Shown one piece after another: positions 10,535 through 20,670 of a stretch of DNA of 64,000 nucleotides (its first letter is position 1; each line of letters begins with the position of its first letter). The notes beneath the pieces were generated by a model. It was not told the DNA's origin. It searched no databases and saw only the letters and a list, made by a program, of their open reading frames with translations. The DNA is from Gnetum montanum. Lineage: Eukaryota > Streptophyta > Gnetopsida > Gnetales > Gnetaceae. The stretch is from contig MNCI01037731.1 of the NCBI GenBank assembly GCA_015680685.1, positions 1-64,000 on the forward strand. Reading direction: 5' to 3'. The translations under genes and the position numbers were made by a program.

Positions 10535-11880
10535 CTTGCTTCGGTGTAAGTCCATTGGCTGAGTTGTGGTATGGCTGACATGGATCTGGAGATGTATTAA
10601 TGGTGACTACCGAAGGTGTAGGGACTAGGAGAAAATCGAAAAAATTGGGCCCCGTACCCGTGTGACTAATCGCGAACCTCCGGTAGTGAAAGAATGGAAA
10701 AAGAAAAGGAGTAAGAAAGAGGAAGAAAAAGAGACAACTAGGACATCGATGAGATGGATGTCAAGATGGAAATGAACAAATAAAATTAATTGCAAAATGT
10801 TAGGGAAAATAGATTAATTGGTGCACCAAATAGGAATGTCAGTGGATCCTGCCCAAAGCAGGCTCATGCCCTTAATGCCCTGACAATCCCACATTTAAAG
10901 AGTCAGTAGGCTCTGGGAATGTCATTTGAAACAAGAGGTAAAGTCTTAACCACAAGAATTTACCTAAAAGAAAACAATGCATTAACCAAAATATATACTA
11001 ATGATACCACCAGCAATGAGGTGAACAATGGAGAGAAGGGTGGAGAGAAGAGAATGGAATGGAATCCCAAGAACAAGGTGGTGTACAGCCCCTTGTGTGT
11101 TTCATGATTACTGTGACTTGGCAAATCTCATTCCAACTTCGGCCTCAAACCAACCACATCCAGTGACTTTGCATCATTGCATTCGGCTAATCCATCCCCT
11201 TGAATAACGAGAATGCCTCCCCCAAGAGCCACCACCATTTCGACAAAAAAATGAGGAGAGAATGGGAAGCGAGGAGGGCCTTAGTTAGAGGGAACATTTT
11301 TATTTTGAGTTTCATAACCAGTGCTTGTAGCCCAAGGGATTATTTTGTCTAAAGGGTGTGCTTTGAATTCTCACTTTTTCTTTTTTCTCTATTTTTTTTG
11401 TTTTTATGTGTTTATGCGTGAGAACCACACCATGCAAAGACTTGTTATTTTTATTGACTCAGCTTCCGATAATCGGGTAACATCGGAATGATAAGAAAAC
11501 TCAAGAAGAAAACATCCAAGCACCCAAGAGAATGGCCAACAAAAATGCATCAAGTTCCCTTGAAGTCACACCCTTTTCAATCCTTGAGTCCTTCCTCAGT
11601 TTGAGAAGTACCCAGTCATCGATTCGTTAGAGTTCTTATTTAGAAAGGGACTGTACATTTCCAAGCTTTCCAAGCTAAGAGAGACCATAGAACTTGTGGA
11701 TGAATGGATGAATTGGACTCATTGCTTGCCATATCAAAAGAAACATACCTTAGTATCAACATCATAACTTAAAGGTAAAAACCAAACATTAGCAACCAAT
11801 AGGAGAATAGTTCATACCATCATGAAGAACACTTATGGGGTGAAAAACTTACAAGGTGGATAACACACACACAAACACAC
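10535..11880 (-). other. Element A: conserved 3' non-coding domain
   Basis: No gene. In element sense this is the long untranslated region between the pol-type tail and the small ORF. Blocks shared with B, C, D, E and G include the complements of GTGGATCCT..CCCAAAGCAGG near 10843, AACCACACCATGCAAAGAC near 11424, and CTTGAAGTCACACCC near 11559. Its retention in copies that lost pol suggests a cis role such as RNA packaging or dimerisation. Confidence 0.55.
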
Positions 11881-11904
11881 AAAAAAAAAGTATAACGATG
11901 TTGT

Positions 11905-12003
11905 AAAACAAAAACTTGTAAAACAACAACGTGTAAAACAAAAACTTGTAAAACAACAACGTGTAAAACAAAAATGTGTAAAACAAAAACGTGTAAAACA
12001 AAA
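11905..12003. repeat. 15-bp tandem repeat, GTAAAACAAAAACGT type
   Basis: About six to seven units of GTAAAACAA(C/A)AACGT/TTGT follow one another. Read on the minus strand, the 15-bp period gives a repeating FCFTR/CCFTS peptide in an open frame, but the same A/T-rich zone in B and C is not a conserved frame, so it is probably non-coding. It lies just after the polyprotein tail in element sense. Confidence 0.7.
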
Positions 12004-12031
12004 ACTTAAAAGAACTGAGGGCCTCCAATGA

Positions 12032-12265
12032 TCAGCATAGGTGAGCATCTCCTCCATGACTGAATTGCAAGGGAGAGATCCGAAATAATGAACATCTATT
12101 TGAATTTTGTAAAAGTGTCCAACTTCTCCCGACTGATGTTCTTAGATTAAGGGATGGAAGTTGGCGACGCTCATACTCCAATGTATCTATGCCTTCGTTG
12201 TGGGCATGATTTGTTTCCCCAATTCGTTCCATGCATAGTGGGTTGCTCTTTCGACTAGCTGTCAA
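12032..12265 (-). pseudogene. Element A: post-protease linker fused to pol tail, RT-INT deleted
   Basis: The frame runs from the linker after protease (CMERIGETNHAHNEGID, TLEYERRQLPSLNL) straight into LFRISPLQFSHGGDAHLC, which in complete element C is the extreme end of the pol frame after integrase. RT, RNase H and integrase are therefore missing, about 2.9 kb relative to C. The joint, near 12092-12099, falls at the same place as in B (about 32741-32746), so the two are copies of one deleted ancestor. Confidence 0.75.
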
Positions 12266-12283
12266 TCACAGGGTGTCTACTAC

Positions 12284-13176
12284 TTATGTGGTTGCTACAT
12301 ACAGGCACCTTTGGATTTTTGTTTCTAGGGCACACCGGTTACATGGAAGAGATGCTGAGCATTCTTCCATGTCATCACCCTCTGAGTCACTGTATGTGAT
12401 GCACAGAACTTTCTTCTTCTCGATCTTTCCATAAATGTTTACCTTAGATATCTCCAAGGAAAGATTGCAGATCCCTAGGTATGCATCTATTGTACTGAGC
12501 CATAGCCTTCCCATTATGACTGGGAAGTCCCCTTCGTTGTTGTTAACTTCGATCACCAGGAAATCAGCTGGGTATGACCAACCACACATAATGGTAACTA
12601 TGTCCTCCACCAATCTCAAGGGAATGGTGATGGACTGGTTAGCCAGCTCAAGTTGAATGTTGGTCTTCTTGAGTTGGGGTAGGTTCTAAGCTTGATACAT
12701 TCCTTGTGAGATTAAGTTGACTCCAGAACCTGAGTCAAGAAGAGCCTTATGTGGTTTGTTCCCGATGATTTGTAAATAGATTAAGGGGCTTCCAGGGTCA
12801 GATAGTTTCCTGGGAAGGTAGCTTTATACATCTCTTGTAATATCAAGTTGACTCTCGAACCTGAGTCCAGAAGAGCTTTACAAGGTTCATTCTCAGCGAC
12901 TTGGAGATAGATTAAAGAGTTTCCAAGGTCAAAGAATTTCCTTGGAAGGTGGCCCTCCTTAATCCAGTTAGTGAAGACATGTGTTAACATAACTATGTAT
13001 GTTGAGCTCTGTTTTTGGTTTGAAGGGAGCTCTGAAGCCTTATTTGATGGAGAAGCATTTAGAGGTTCACCTGCTTGTGGTTGTGAGAGCTTGGTTGGAC
13101 TGTTGGTTCTGAAGAAAGGTCTTCTCTTTATATGGTTGTCAGAACTAGTAGCGGGTTGGCGGTTCACAGCTCTCAT
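12284..13176 (-). pseudogene. Element A: retropepsin (protease) region with internal duplication
   Basis: This matches the aspartic protease of Ty3/gypsy polyproteins. ALLDSGS.VNLI is the active-site segment, and PVIMGRLWLS corresponds to the conserved second half (ILGRPWL type). The active-site segment is present twice. A block of about 130 bp at 12820-12950 (DSGSRVNLI) is followed in element sense by a diverged copy at 12691-12819 (DSGSGVNLI), with the frame lost between them. The second copy continues naturally into ITIPLRLVEDIV and IMGRLWLS, as in B. With two active-site loops and frame breaks it cannot be a working protease. Confidence 0.7.
12691..12950 (-). repeat. Tandem duplication of protease active-site block (~130 bp x2)
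   Basis: Both halves contain TTGACTC..GAACCTGAGTC and end at ..GGAAGGT. They have diverged clearly (for example DPGSPLIYL versus DLGNSLIYL), more than expected of a recent slippage event. This suggests template switching between different family members, or an old duplication. Confidence 0.65.
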
Positions 13177-13188
13177 AGCATTGCGTTG

Positions 13189-14781
13189 CTACGGTTGAGT
13201 GGGAAGTTCCCCTTGCATTGCTGGAGCGAGTGGTAATGGAGCTATTGGCGTGAGAGTTGCGGATGGGTTCGGAGGATGGCATATCTGTGGGTTGTCTCTC
13301 CCAGAAGAAGGAGTCCTATAATACTCCTGAGCTTGGTAGTGACATTGTGGGGTCACGTGGAGAGATTGGCTGTTGCACGTAATAGCCATATGGATCTGAT
13401 GGCCGGTAAGGGTATTGTTGCCTTGGTGGTGGCATCCCCAATGACTGTGGGTATTGCCACTGCTGGTGTTGCTCAATAGGTTGTGATGGAGTTCCACTTG
13501 GATAATACGTTAAAGGTTGGTGGAACTACCTTGGGTTACCTTGGGGATAAGGTAACCGTCAGGGTGCTTGTCGTTTGTTAAGTCTTGGGTTGAGTGCATA
13601 CACCGCAGACTCTTGTAGATGTGAGATTACTAGGTAACATCCCTTAAGATGGTCGTATTGGCATATCTTACATCCACTGTCATTGTCCATATCAGAATCC
13701 ATAACCTCTTCGATGATGGCCATTTTACCCTTACCTTTGTTACATGCATTGTCCATGTCCCTCTTTTTTTTTTATCATAGTCACTACTTCGCTCCTTAGA
13801 CTCCTCTACGATTTTAAGAACAGTTTTAAATCTATTATCCAAGGAGTCCCACATTTGATCTACATTTGCCGACACTTCTGTTAATTTTTGAAGCGGCAAG
13901 GTTTTCCTATTCACCATCTCTTGAGTGGTGACTCTTTCTCCTCCTCACAGAATCTCACTTCCCTTTTTTGGAGGGAAGGATCACGGTTGTACTCTTATGC
14001 ACTTTCTCTCTTACATAGCTCCTCTTCTACCTTAGCTACTTGCTCCAACAATCTATGAACCTGATGGAACCTAAGCTTTGATAATCTTCCTTGGGCATAC
14101 GTTCCAAGGGTTCTCTTGGTTTCATGCCTAAGTCCATCTATGAGATGGCGTAGTTGATCCTGTTGTGCATAACCATGGCCCCGACAATGATGTAATAGTG
14201 CATAATAACAACCCATGGCAGCATCCATGAGTTCGTGATTTCCCTGCTTCCATCCTTGGATTTTCTTTCGTAGGTTGGACACCCAGGAGTACATTTGATA
14301 CTTGTCATTAAATAGTTCTAGCATCGTACTCCACCTTCGAATGGATTCCAGTTTTAAGGACTGGTACTAGCTTTCTGCTTCTTTCATCAGTGTCCTTGGG
14401 AAAAACTTTAATTTTTTCCATTCATTCTCAATGTTCTACAAGGCACATGCATCGTGAAATGCTTGTAAATGGTTTTGAGGATCAGTGTTGTATCCCCCCT
14501 CAAATCGTGGAATGTTATTCATGTCTAGTTTCTTGATCCTGCTATCTTTTTGGTGCCTTGTGGGTATTCTTACGGCCTTTGTGATGTCTAACATGCTTTG
14601 GGTTGCGAGTAAGGGTTCTTCATGGTCATTTCATTCGTAGCGCCTGTGATGTCTATGCGGTTCCCTACTCTCCCTTCTTCTATGCCGTGATTCTCTAGAA
14701 TGCCTTCGTCCTCGTTCTCAACTCTCTCGTCGAGGTTTCTCACTTTGTTTACCCTTATCCTCATGGTTAGGTTCCTTATGA
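13189..14781 (-). pseudogene. Element A: gag, fragmented
   Basis: Pieces in element order are: the Arg/Lys/Asp-rich N-terminal region near 14588-14781, running into the gap; the capsid-like retrotransposon gag core at 13995-14324 (LELFNDKYQ, KKIQGWKQG, DGLRHETKR); a spacer; a zinc-knuckle-like segment at 13634-13672 (CKICQYDH, with the final Cys position changed to Tyr); and a Pro/Gln-rich tail (13189-13497) leading to protease. Stops and frameshifts separate the pieces. Layout and residues match gag of B and C. Gag would form the RNA-packaging particle. Confidence 0.7.
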
Positions 14782-15746
14782 NNNNNNNNNNNNNNNNNNN
14801 NNNNNNNNNNNNNNNNNNNNNNNNNNNNNNNNNNNNNNNNNNNNNNNNNNNNNNNNNNNNNNNNNNNNNNNNNNNNNNNNNNNNNNNNNNNNNNNNNNNN
14901 NNNNNNNNNNNNNNNNNNNNNNNNNNNNNNNNNNNNNNNNNNNNNNNNNNNNNNNNNNNNNNNNNNNNNNNNNNNNNNNNNNNNNNNNNNNNNNNNNNNN
15001 NNNNNNNNNNNNNNNNNNNNNNNNNNNNNNNNNNNNNNNNNNNNNNNNNNNNNNNNNNNNNNNNNNNNNNNNNNNNNNNNNNNNNNNNNNNNNNNNNNNN
15101 NNNNNNNNNNNNNNNNNNNNNNNNNNNNNNNNNNNNNNNNNNNNNNNNNNNNNNNNNNNNNNNNNNNNNNNNNNNNNNNNNNNNNNNNNNNNNNNNNNNN
15201 NNNNNNNNNNNNNNNNNNNNNNNNNNNNNNNNNNNNNNNNNNNNNNNNNNNNNNNNNNNNNNNNNNNNNNNNNNNNNNNNNNNNNNNNNNNNNNNNNNNN
15301 NNNNNNNNNNNNNNNNNNNNNNNNNNNNNNNNNNNNNNNNNNNNNNNNNNNNNNNNNNNNNNNNNNNNNNNNNNNNNNNNNNNNNNNNNNNNNNNNNNNN
15401 NNNNNNNNNNNNNNNNNNNNNNNNNNNNNNNNNNNNNNNNNNNNNNNNNNNNNNNNNNNNNNNNNNNNNNNNNNNNNNNNNNNNNNNNNNNNNNNNNNNN
15501 NNNNNNNNNNNNNNNNNNNNNNNNNNNNNNNNNNNNNNNNNNNNNNNNNNNNNNNNNNNNNNNNNNNNNNNNNNNNNNNNNNNNNNNNNNNNNNNNNNNN
15601 NNNNNNNNNNNNNNNNNNNNNNNNNNNNNNNNNNNNNNNNNNNNNNNNNNNNNNNNNNNNNNNNNNNNNNNNNNNNNNNNNNNNNNNNNNNNNNNNNNNN
15701 NNNNNNNNNNNNNNNNNNNNNNNNNNNNNNNNNNNNNNNNNNNNNN
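14782..15746. other. Assembly gap (965 N)
   Basis: Run of N. Comparison with B suggests that the start of A's gag, its leader, its PBS and part or all of an LTR are hidden here. Long open frames crossing the gap are artefacts of N translation. Confidence 0.99.
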
Positions 15747-16102
15747 CACTTAACTAGGAGAGTCAAGGGTTGAGAGAGATTAATTATCTAAGAAAGCATT
15801 TAAACATTTAACAATAATTAATTCCTATTTATCTTACTCCACATGCTGCAAGGTTTATCAGAAAGTTTGTCTTTATTGCCATACACAAATGTGTGCTCAG
15901 GTATAATTTGCTCGAATAAAGATCCGTTCACTTTAAGACTCCTACTGCGGGCATATGGAAATTATTCTAACTTTGGAATGGTAAAACTACTATAGTTTGG
16001 CTAAGAGTCTAAATCTAAGTGGCTAAAATAGGGAAGGCTGCCTCTTATTTATAGACATTGTGGCGGGCTGCGATATCGCATATGCGATATCGCATCTCAT
16101 CA
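15747..16102 (-). mobile_element. Partial LTR, C-type (5' part in element sense)
   Basis: It ends GCATCTCATCA on the plus strand, the complement of an LTR start TGATGAGATGC. Its body resembles the LTR of C rather than A's left LTR: AATTATTCTAACTTTGG, AGTTTGGCTAAGAGTC and TTTGTCTTTATTGC have direct counterparts in C. A TATA box in minus orientation lies near 16048-16055. The simplest reading is a different element from the one owning 9301-10112, with the boundary hidden in the gap. Confidence 0.7.
16069..16094. promoter_or_regulatory. 26-bp perfect U3 palindrome
   Basis: TGCGATATCGCAT is followed by its exact reverse complement. This is a single two-site unit, whereas the LTR at 9301 has four sites. 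It lies between the LTR terminus and the TATA box. Confidence 0.85.
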
Positions 16103-16679
16103 CTAGTGAAAACAACCTATCACCAAACCAACAATTAAGCCCATTGAAGATAGCCAACAATAAAAGGCTTAAAAGCAAGTTGATCCATAGAATCCTACAT
16201 TAAGACTAGCTCCACCCATGAACTTCATTGTCCAAACTATGTCAACTAGTCAACCGAGAGTACCACAAACTAGGTATGAATAAGAGGCCCAAGCAACACA
16301 TTAAAATAGGAACCAAAAATTCTCGAAGGAATGGAAGAAATTAAGACTACCAAAGTTAAAAAATCACATGCTAATCAAAGGATTTTTCTCATGATAATGT
16401 AACAAGTCAAATGGTCCTTGAAGTAAAAGAACATATCTTTGAACCTATACAATCTAGTCATGACTTCCCTTGCTCATAGGGACACACTAGTTCAAATGTT
16501 GATCTCTATTTCCATATATACCTACTAAAAATAATCCGTTCTCTTTATTATTGAGTAAATGTTGCTTAGGAAAAATAAGCATCAAACCACGCTTACCTTT
16601 CATGATAGTGAAGTGAAGATTGAATCACAAAATTGAGAAGTTCTATTTGCTCCTTTCCTCATTACTATACATGTTGGCA
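16103..16679. other. No gene seen
   Basis: AT-rich sequence flanking the LTR. No ORF or motif recognised. Confidence 0.4.
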
Positions 16680-17094
16680 AGTATAACATTCATAGTGTTC
16701 ATGTGGATGATGGGGTGGCAACCAATGTAATACCATTTACCATTGTTGAGTGACTAGGCCTAACTGAAAATATCCAGAAGACCTTTACCTTTGTGCTCAA
16801 GTTACTCAATGGGTTGTGAGTAGCAGTATGAGGTTCTATCTCCATAGACTTTGTAGCTGGGAAACAATTTCTAACATTTACCAATTTCCTAGTGGTTGAA
16901 GAAACACCTAGCTTTAACTTGATCCTAGGAAGATTATGGTTAGCTAAGCTTCAAGTAGTCTTATCTCTTATACATCATGAGATTCACTTATCATATGAGG
17001 ATGACAAAATTTTGATTCATGGAGATAACATGATTTTACCATCTATTAACAATGTCAACATTGAACAAGGATTAGAAGTGGAGTTTTAAGATGA
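16680..17094 (+). pseudogene. Orphan retropepsin fragment of another Ty3/gypsy element
   Basis: Read on the plus strand, VHVDDGVATNVIPF resembles the DDGS-type active-site segment of plant gypsy proteases. It is followed about 170 bp later by FNLILGRLWLAKLQVV and a basic/charged stretch, the classical LGRPWLH..A..S..H arrangement. The open part at 16892-17089 begins at MVEETPSFN. A stop near 16747 and another near 16818 break the frame. It is in the opposite orientation to, and quite different in sequence from, the proteases of A-C, so it comes from another family. No gag or RT is seen beside it. Confidence 0.55.
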
Positions 17095-17393
17095 AACTCT
17101 TGACACTCAAATTTGAGCCAACAACAACAACAATGTTAACATTACAACATTGGATGACCAATAAGAATACCTCTTGCTTGCTATATCAAACAAGAAGAAC
17201 AATGAACATAAGATCATGCAAAAGGGGTTCCTTTATCTCTCAAAAATCAAATAAAAAATTCTAAATCAAAAACTCATTCCTTCTTTTATCGATGAATATT
17301 TGTTTTCTTTTGTAGCCTTATATAATGTTTCAACATTCCTGTTATTTTGGTATTTTCTTTTAAAATTTTTTTATGCTTGCTAGATGAGTGTAG

Positions 17394-17670
17394 CCATGGC
17401 CTACCAGGGCCTAAAATGGGTAAACCATGACTTGCCATGATCTAAAATTGGAGACACTATGGCTTGCTAGGGCCTAAAACTGGTGACACCACAACCTGCC
17501 AAGGCCTAAAACTAGTGACATCATAGGTTTCTAGGGCCAAAAACTTGTAAATCATGGTTTGCCAGTGCCTAAAACTAGTGATACTATGACCTATCATAGC
17601 CTAAAACTGGTGATACCATGGCATACTAGGGCCTAAAACTGGTGGCATCATGGCCTAAAATTGGTGAATG
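17394..17670. repeat. Minisatellite, 32-bp period, ~8-9 copies
   Basis: The unit is approximately CCATGGCYTGCYAGGGCCTAA followed by AACTGGTGAYA. Units are mostly exactly 32 bp with point differences between neighbours. Because 32 is not a multiple of three, it is not a peptide repeat. It lies a few hundred bases downstream of the orphan protease fragment. Confidence 0.85.
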
Positions 17671-19656
17671 TGATAGCCTATTCTTTCTTTTTCTCATACA
17701 TATGTTATAACCTCTTCACTTCATTGCATTGTTTACAATTTTTTACTTTAATAGGTATGCCTCATTTTACATTTTTAATTTTATTACATCACATTACTGA
17801 ATTTTACTTTGTAGCCTCATTGATTAACCTTGTGGCCTAAATATATTGTTCAAATAAAATATAAAGTGCAAAAAAATATAAAACATAAAAACTAAAGATC
17901 TGTGTATAACATGAAAACAAAATGTTACATCATAAGGCCAAATGTGACTAAGTAGCCCACAACCATAGCCATAGTTGCACAATGTAACAAAAGTATATGA
18001 TGTAGTCTTTAAAGTCATAAGTGTAGCAACAAGCCAATAATCATAACACCTAAGAATGATAGCATATCAACAACAACAACAACAACATCTTAGATCAAAC
18101 TATGGGAGTGTTGGTGATCGTTTGGGACCATCAACATTTGGGGGCCTTTAATCTCATGATGGGGATAAGGGGAAATGAAGGTGTTCTTCAAACAGGGTTT
18201 AGGTGCTTGCTAGTCTTTGGCAACACCAAGGTCCATATACCTCCAAATAGACTCAGTAGTTATGAAACAAACTAAATGCAAGTATGTGTTTGCTATTGCG
18301 AATGTTGAAATGGTTGAGTTGTGTATGAAATTGTAATTGACTATCATAAAAGAAATTTAGCTAACTTTGTTGAATACTATGAGTTGTTAAAGATTCCTAT
18401 TTTGTCTAATCACTTAGTCTATATAGTCTCTATAGTACATTATTTGTAACAAATAAAATTTCACAAAAATGTTTAAGTACAATTTTGCCAATCTACTCCT
18501 AATTTCCCTCAGAGAGAAAATTCCACAAGAAAACTAGAAATAAAGCAAGATTCAATGGGGTGTAAAAAGAGAAAAGAAAAGAAAGTAGATTTGTGTCGAA
18601 TCTCAAACATTTAAGCAAAATAAATTAACATGAGAAAACATTTCGTAATAAAGCTATTCCAATTCAATCTATTACAAATTGCCCAAACCCTTTGACCTCA
18701 ACAAACAATTTCGTAAAGACACTTTAATTTAAATACCAAAATGCTTTGTAAATGACAAAGTACAAGCTTCTATTTGGTTAATTAAATATTGATGAAGAAT
18801 TGCAAACAATAGAACTTCTAGAAAAATTTGACAATTTCAAGATTGCAATATTAAGGCAATAAACTTTAAAAATAAAGAACCTATTTCAATCATCTTAAAA
18901 TATCAAAGATTTTCTAGATTTCCAAAACTCAAATAGGCAAACCTTAATAGAAGTTTAATATTGTGCAAAAAACAAAACCATAAAGGCAATTTAGAAAAAT
19001 CTCAAAATTAAATGCCAAACACAAGTATCTAAACCATTAGCTAAGTAACTAAAACAAAATAAGAAGAAATGAATTCACAAGATTAAAACAAAGTAGTTNT
19101 ATGTTTGGTAGTTACAACCACCATGGGGATTAAGAAGCTGTAGTTGACAAGTGTCTTGTTTGGTGGTTACAACATCATGGATAATTAAAATTCGGTTGCA
19201 ACCACTAAGGGAAGTTATAACTACCATGGTAATTGACATGCAGGATTAGGCTATGAAGATATTGGAACAATTCAACTTGCCTTTGAGGCTAAGTGAACCC
19301 TTTTGGTGATGTCAGTTGATCAATCAACTAGAATACTTAAGCCTTGAGCATAGAAGCCTTTTGATCATATAGTCTTAACACCCTGAAATGGTCTAATTGC
19401 ACTTGATGTTGAGGCTAGAAACATCACAAAGGATTCCTTGGTCAAAATCTTCATTACAACCCATGACGGTGGAAAGAAAGCACTAAAAAATAATTTCCTC
19501 ACTTAAACCTAATAATAAAATTTAATGAAAATAGAATGACGATCAAAATGCATAAAATCAATTCCAACTGAAACTTGAAGTTTATGCAAACCACAAATGC
19601 TGAATATGAAATGCATATATATAAAACACACGAAAATTTTGCGAGAAACAAGTAGC
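17671..19656. other. Intergenic, 3' side of the NLR gene
   Basis: No supported gene. It contains a short (CAA)n tract near 18069 and a single unresolved base at 19099. It is the downstream flank of the minus-strand resistance gene and would hold its 3' UTR and poly(A) site, which I cannot place. Confidence 0.4.
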
Positions 19657-20670
19657 TTAAAAAGTGACATTAAAGATAGCTTGCTTGCTTACTTTACTGT
19701 GTCTCTGTATGCCGCCTTCCAACTCTTCCCGCAAATCATCCTTAATTTCCCTAATTTTACACCGACCCGTCTTTCGCAGCGTGCGCAGCTTCTCTTTCCA
19801 ACCATCGACTTCCTCCAATTTCATGCACTTCCATAATTCGAAATCTGACAAACGTGGCATGGCTCCACTCTCCAACTTGGGCAGCGTCCGCAACTCGTGC
19901 AGGAATTTGATGTGAAGAGTGGTGAGACTGGGAAATGCCCCTCCTCTTCCGAACTCTGCAGGCAGATTCTTGCACCGAAAGTTGATTGCTATCCACAATT
20001 TCTTGAGGTGAGGAAGATGACTAATCGTGCCGCTGTATTCTTCACAGTGTACTCTGGTTAGGTCAAGAGAGCAAAGGGGGCTATGGCCCACATACTGAGG
20101 TGGTGGTGCACTGGGAAAGTTTATGTCCCCCAATAGCCGCAGGTGTTGGAGGTTATTAAGGTGCAGAAGCCATTCATCTGGCATACTCATTACCTCTCTC
20201 ACTGTCATTGCTCCATTTAAAGTTAAATGTAAAACCCGGAGAGTGCACGGCGGGGTTTTACCGTCCTCAAATTCCTCAACGTCAAGGTTAACCTGCTCAA
20301 GGGTTGTCAATTGAGAAGAAAAAGAATCCCATGACCACAATTCCGGCTTATTATTATCATTATTATTATTATTATTGCCACGGCTACTGTTGCTGCTCTT
20401 CCCACAACCACTCTTAATTTGTATTTCAATGCCCTTCACCCTCCGTAGCCGCGGCATAGGCACCACCGTGGCATTATTCCAACGTGCATAACGACCAGTG
20501 AAAATATCAAGGCATTGCAACTCTCCTATCCACACCGGCACATCTACATCTCGCCCAAGGTCTATGCCGAGGAATTCCAAAGATGTTAAATGTCTCACAC
20601 ATTCTGGTGCCTCTCTGATCTTTATTCCCCTCATATCCAGGAACTTCAACAGCCTCATCTTCTTAAACAA
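19657..20670 (-). CDS. NLR gene, LRR part (after frameshift)
   Basis: This is the C-terminal leucine-rich-repeat domain of the gene whose N-terminal part is at 20655-22454. The frame picks up at LFKKMRLLKFLDMRG and continues through irregular repeats (LRVLHLTL, LQHLRLLG, LCSLDLTRV, LKKLWIAI, LTTLHIKFL), about ten in all, ending in a basic and acidic tail. LRRs in such receptors decide recognition and hold the protein inactive. A poly-Asn run (NNNNNNDNN, near residues 99-107) encoded by an ATT/AAT microsatellite interrupts the LRR surface. The frame differs by -1 from the upstream part and overlaps it by 16 bp, so the two belong to one gene with a one-base loss, or to a sequencing error. Confidence 0.8.
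   Translation of the reverse strand: MFKKMRLLKFLDMRGIKIREAPECVRHLTSLEFLGIDLGRDVDVPVWIGELQCLDIFTGRYARWNNATVVPMPRLRRVKGIEIQIKSGCGKSSNSSRGNNNNNNDNNKPELWSWDSFSSQLTTLEQVNLDVEEFEDGKTPPCTLRVLHLTLNGAMTVREVMSMPDEWLLHLNNLQHLRLLGDINFPSAPPPQYVGHSPLCSLDLTRVHCEEYSGTISHLPHLKKLWIAINFRCKNLPAEFGRGGAFPSLTTLHIKFLHELRTLPKLESGAMPRLSDFELWKCMKLEEVDGWKEKLRTLRKTGRCKIREIKDDLREELEGGIQRHSKVSKQAIFNVTF
20348..20376. repeat. ATT/AAT microsatellite inside the LRR
   Basis: A TTA/ATT trinucleotide array with one interruption (ATC). On the coding strand it gives AAT/AAC codons, making an Asn-rich run of about nine residues. Arrays of this kind are prone to length change without frame loss. Confidence 0.85.

Noticed and set aside
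14588-15773. Very long open frames on both strands across 14.6-15.8 kb
   Set aside because: They consist almost wholly of N translated as X across the assembly gap; only the ends are real sequence.
9296-16107. CAGGT and CTAGT as a target-site duplication of element A
   Set aside because: Only three of five bases agree and the two LTRs are of different subfamilies.
17394-17670. 32-bp repeats as a CRISPR array
   Set aside because: Units are contiguous with no spacers; it is a minisatellite.
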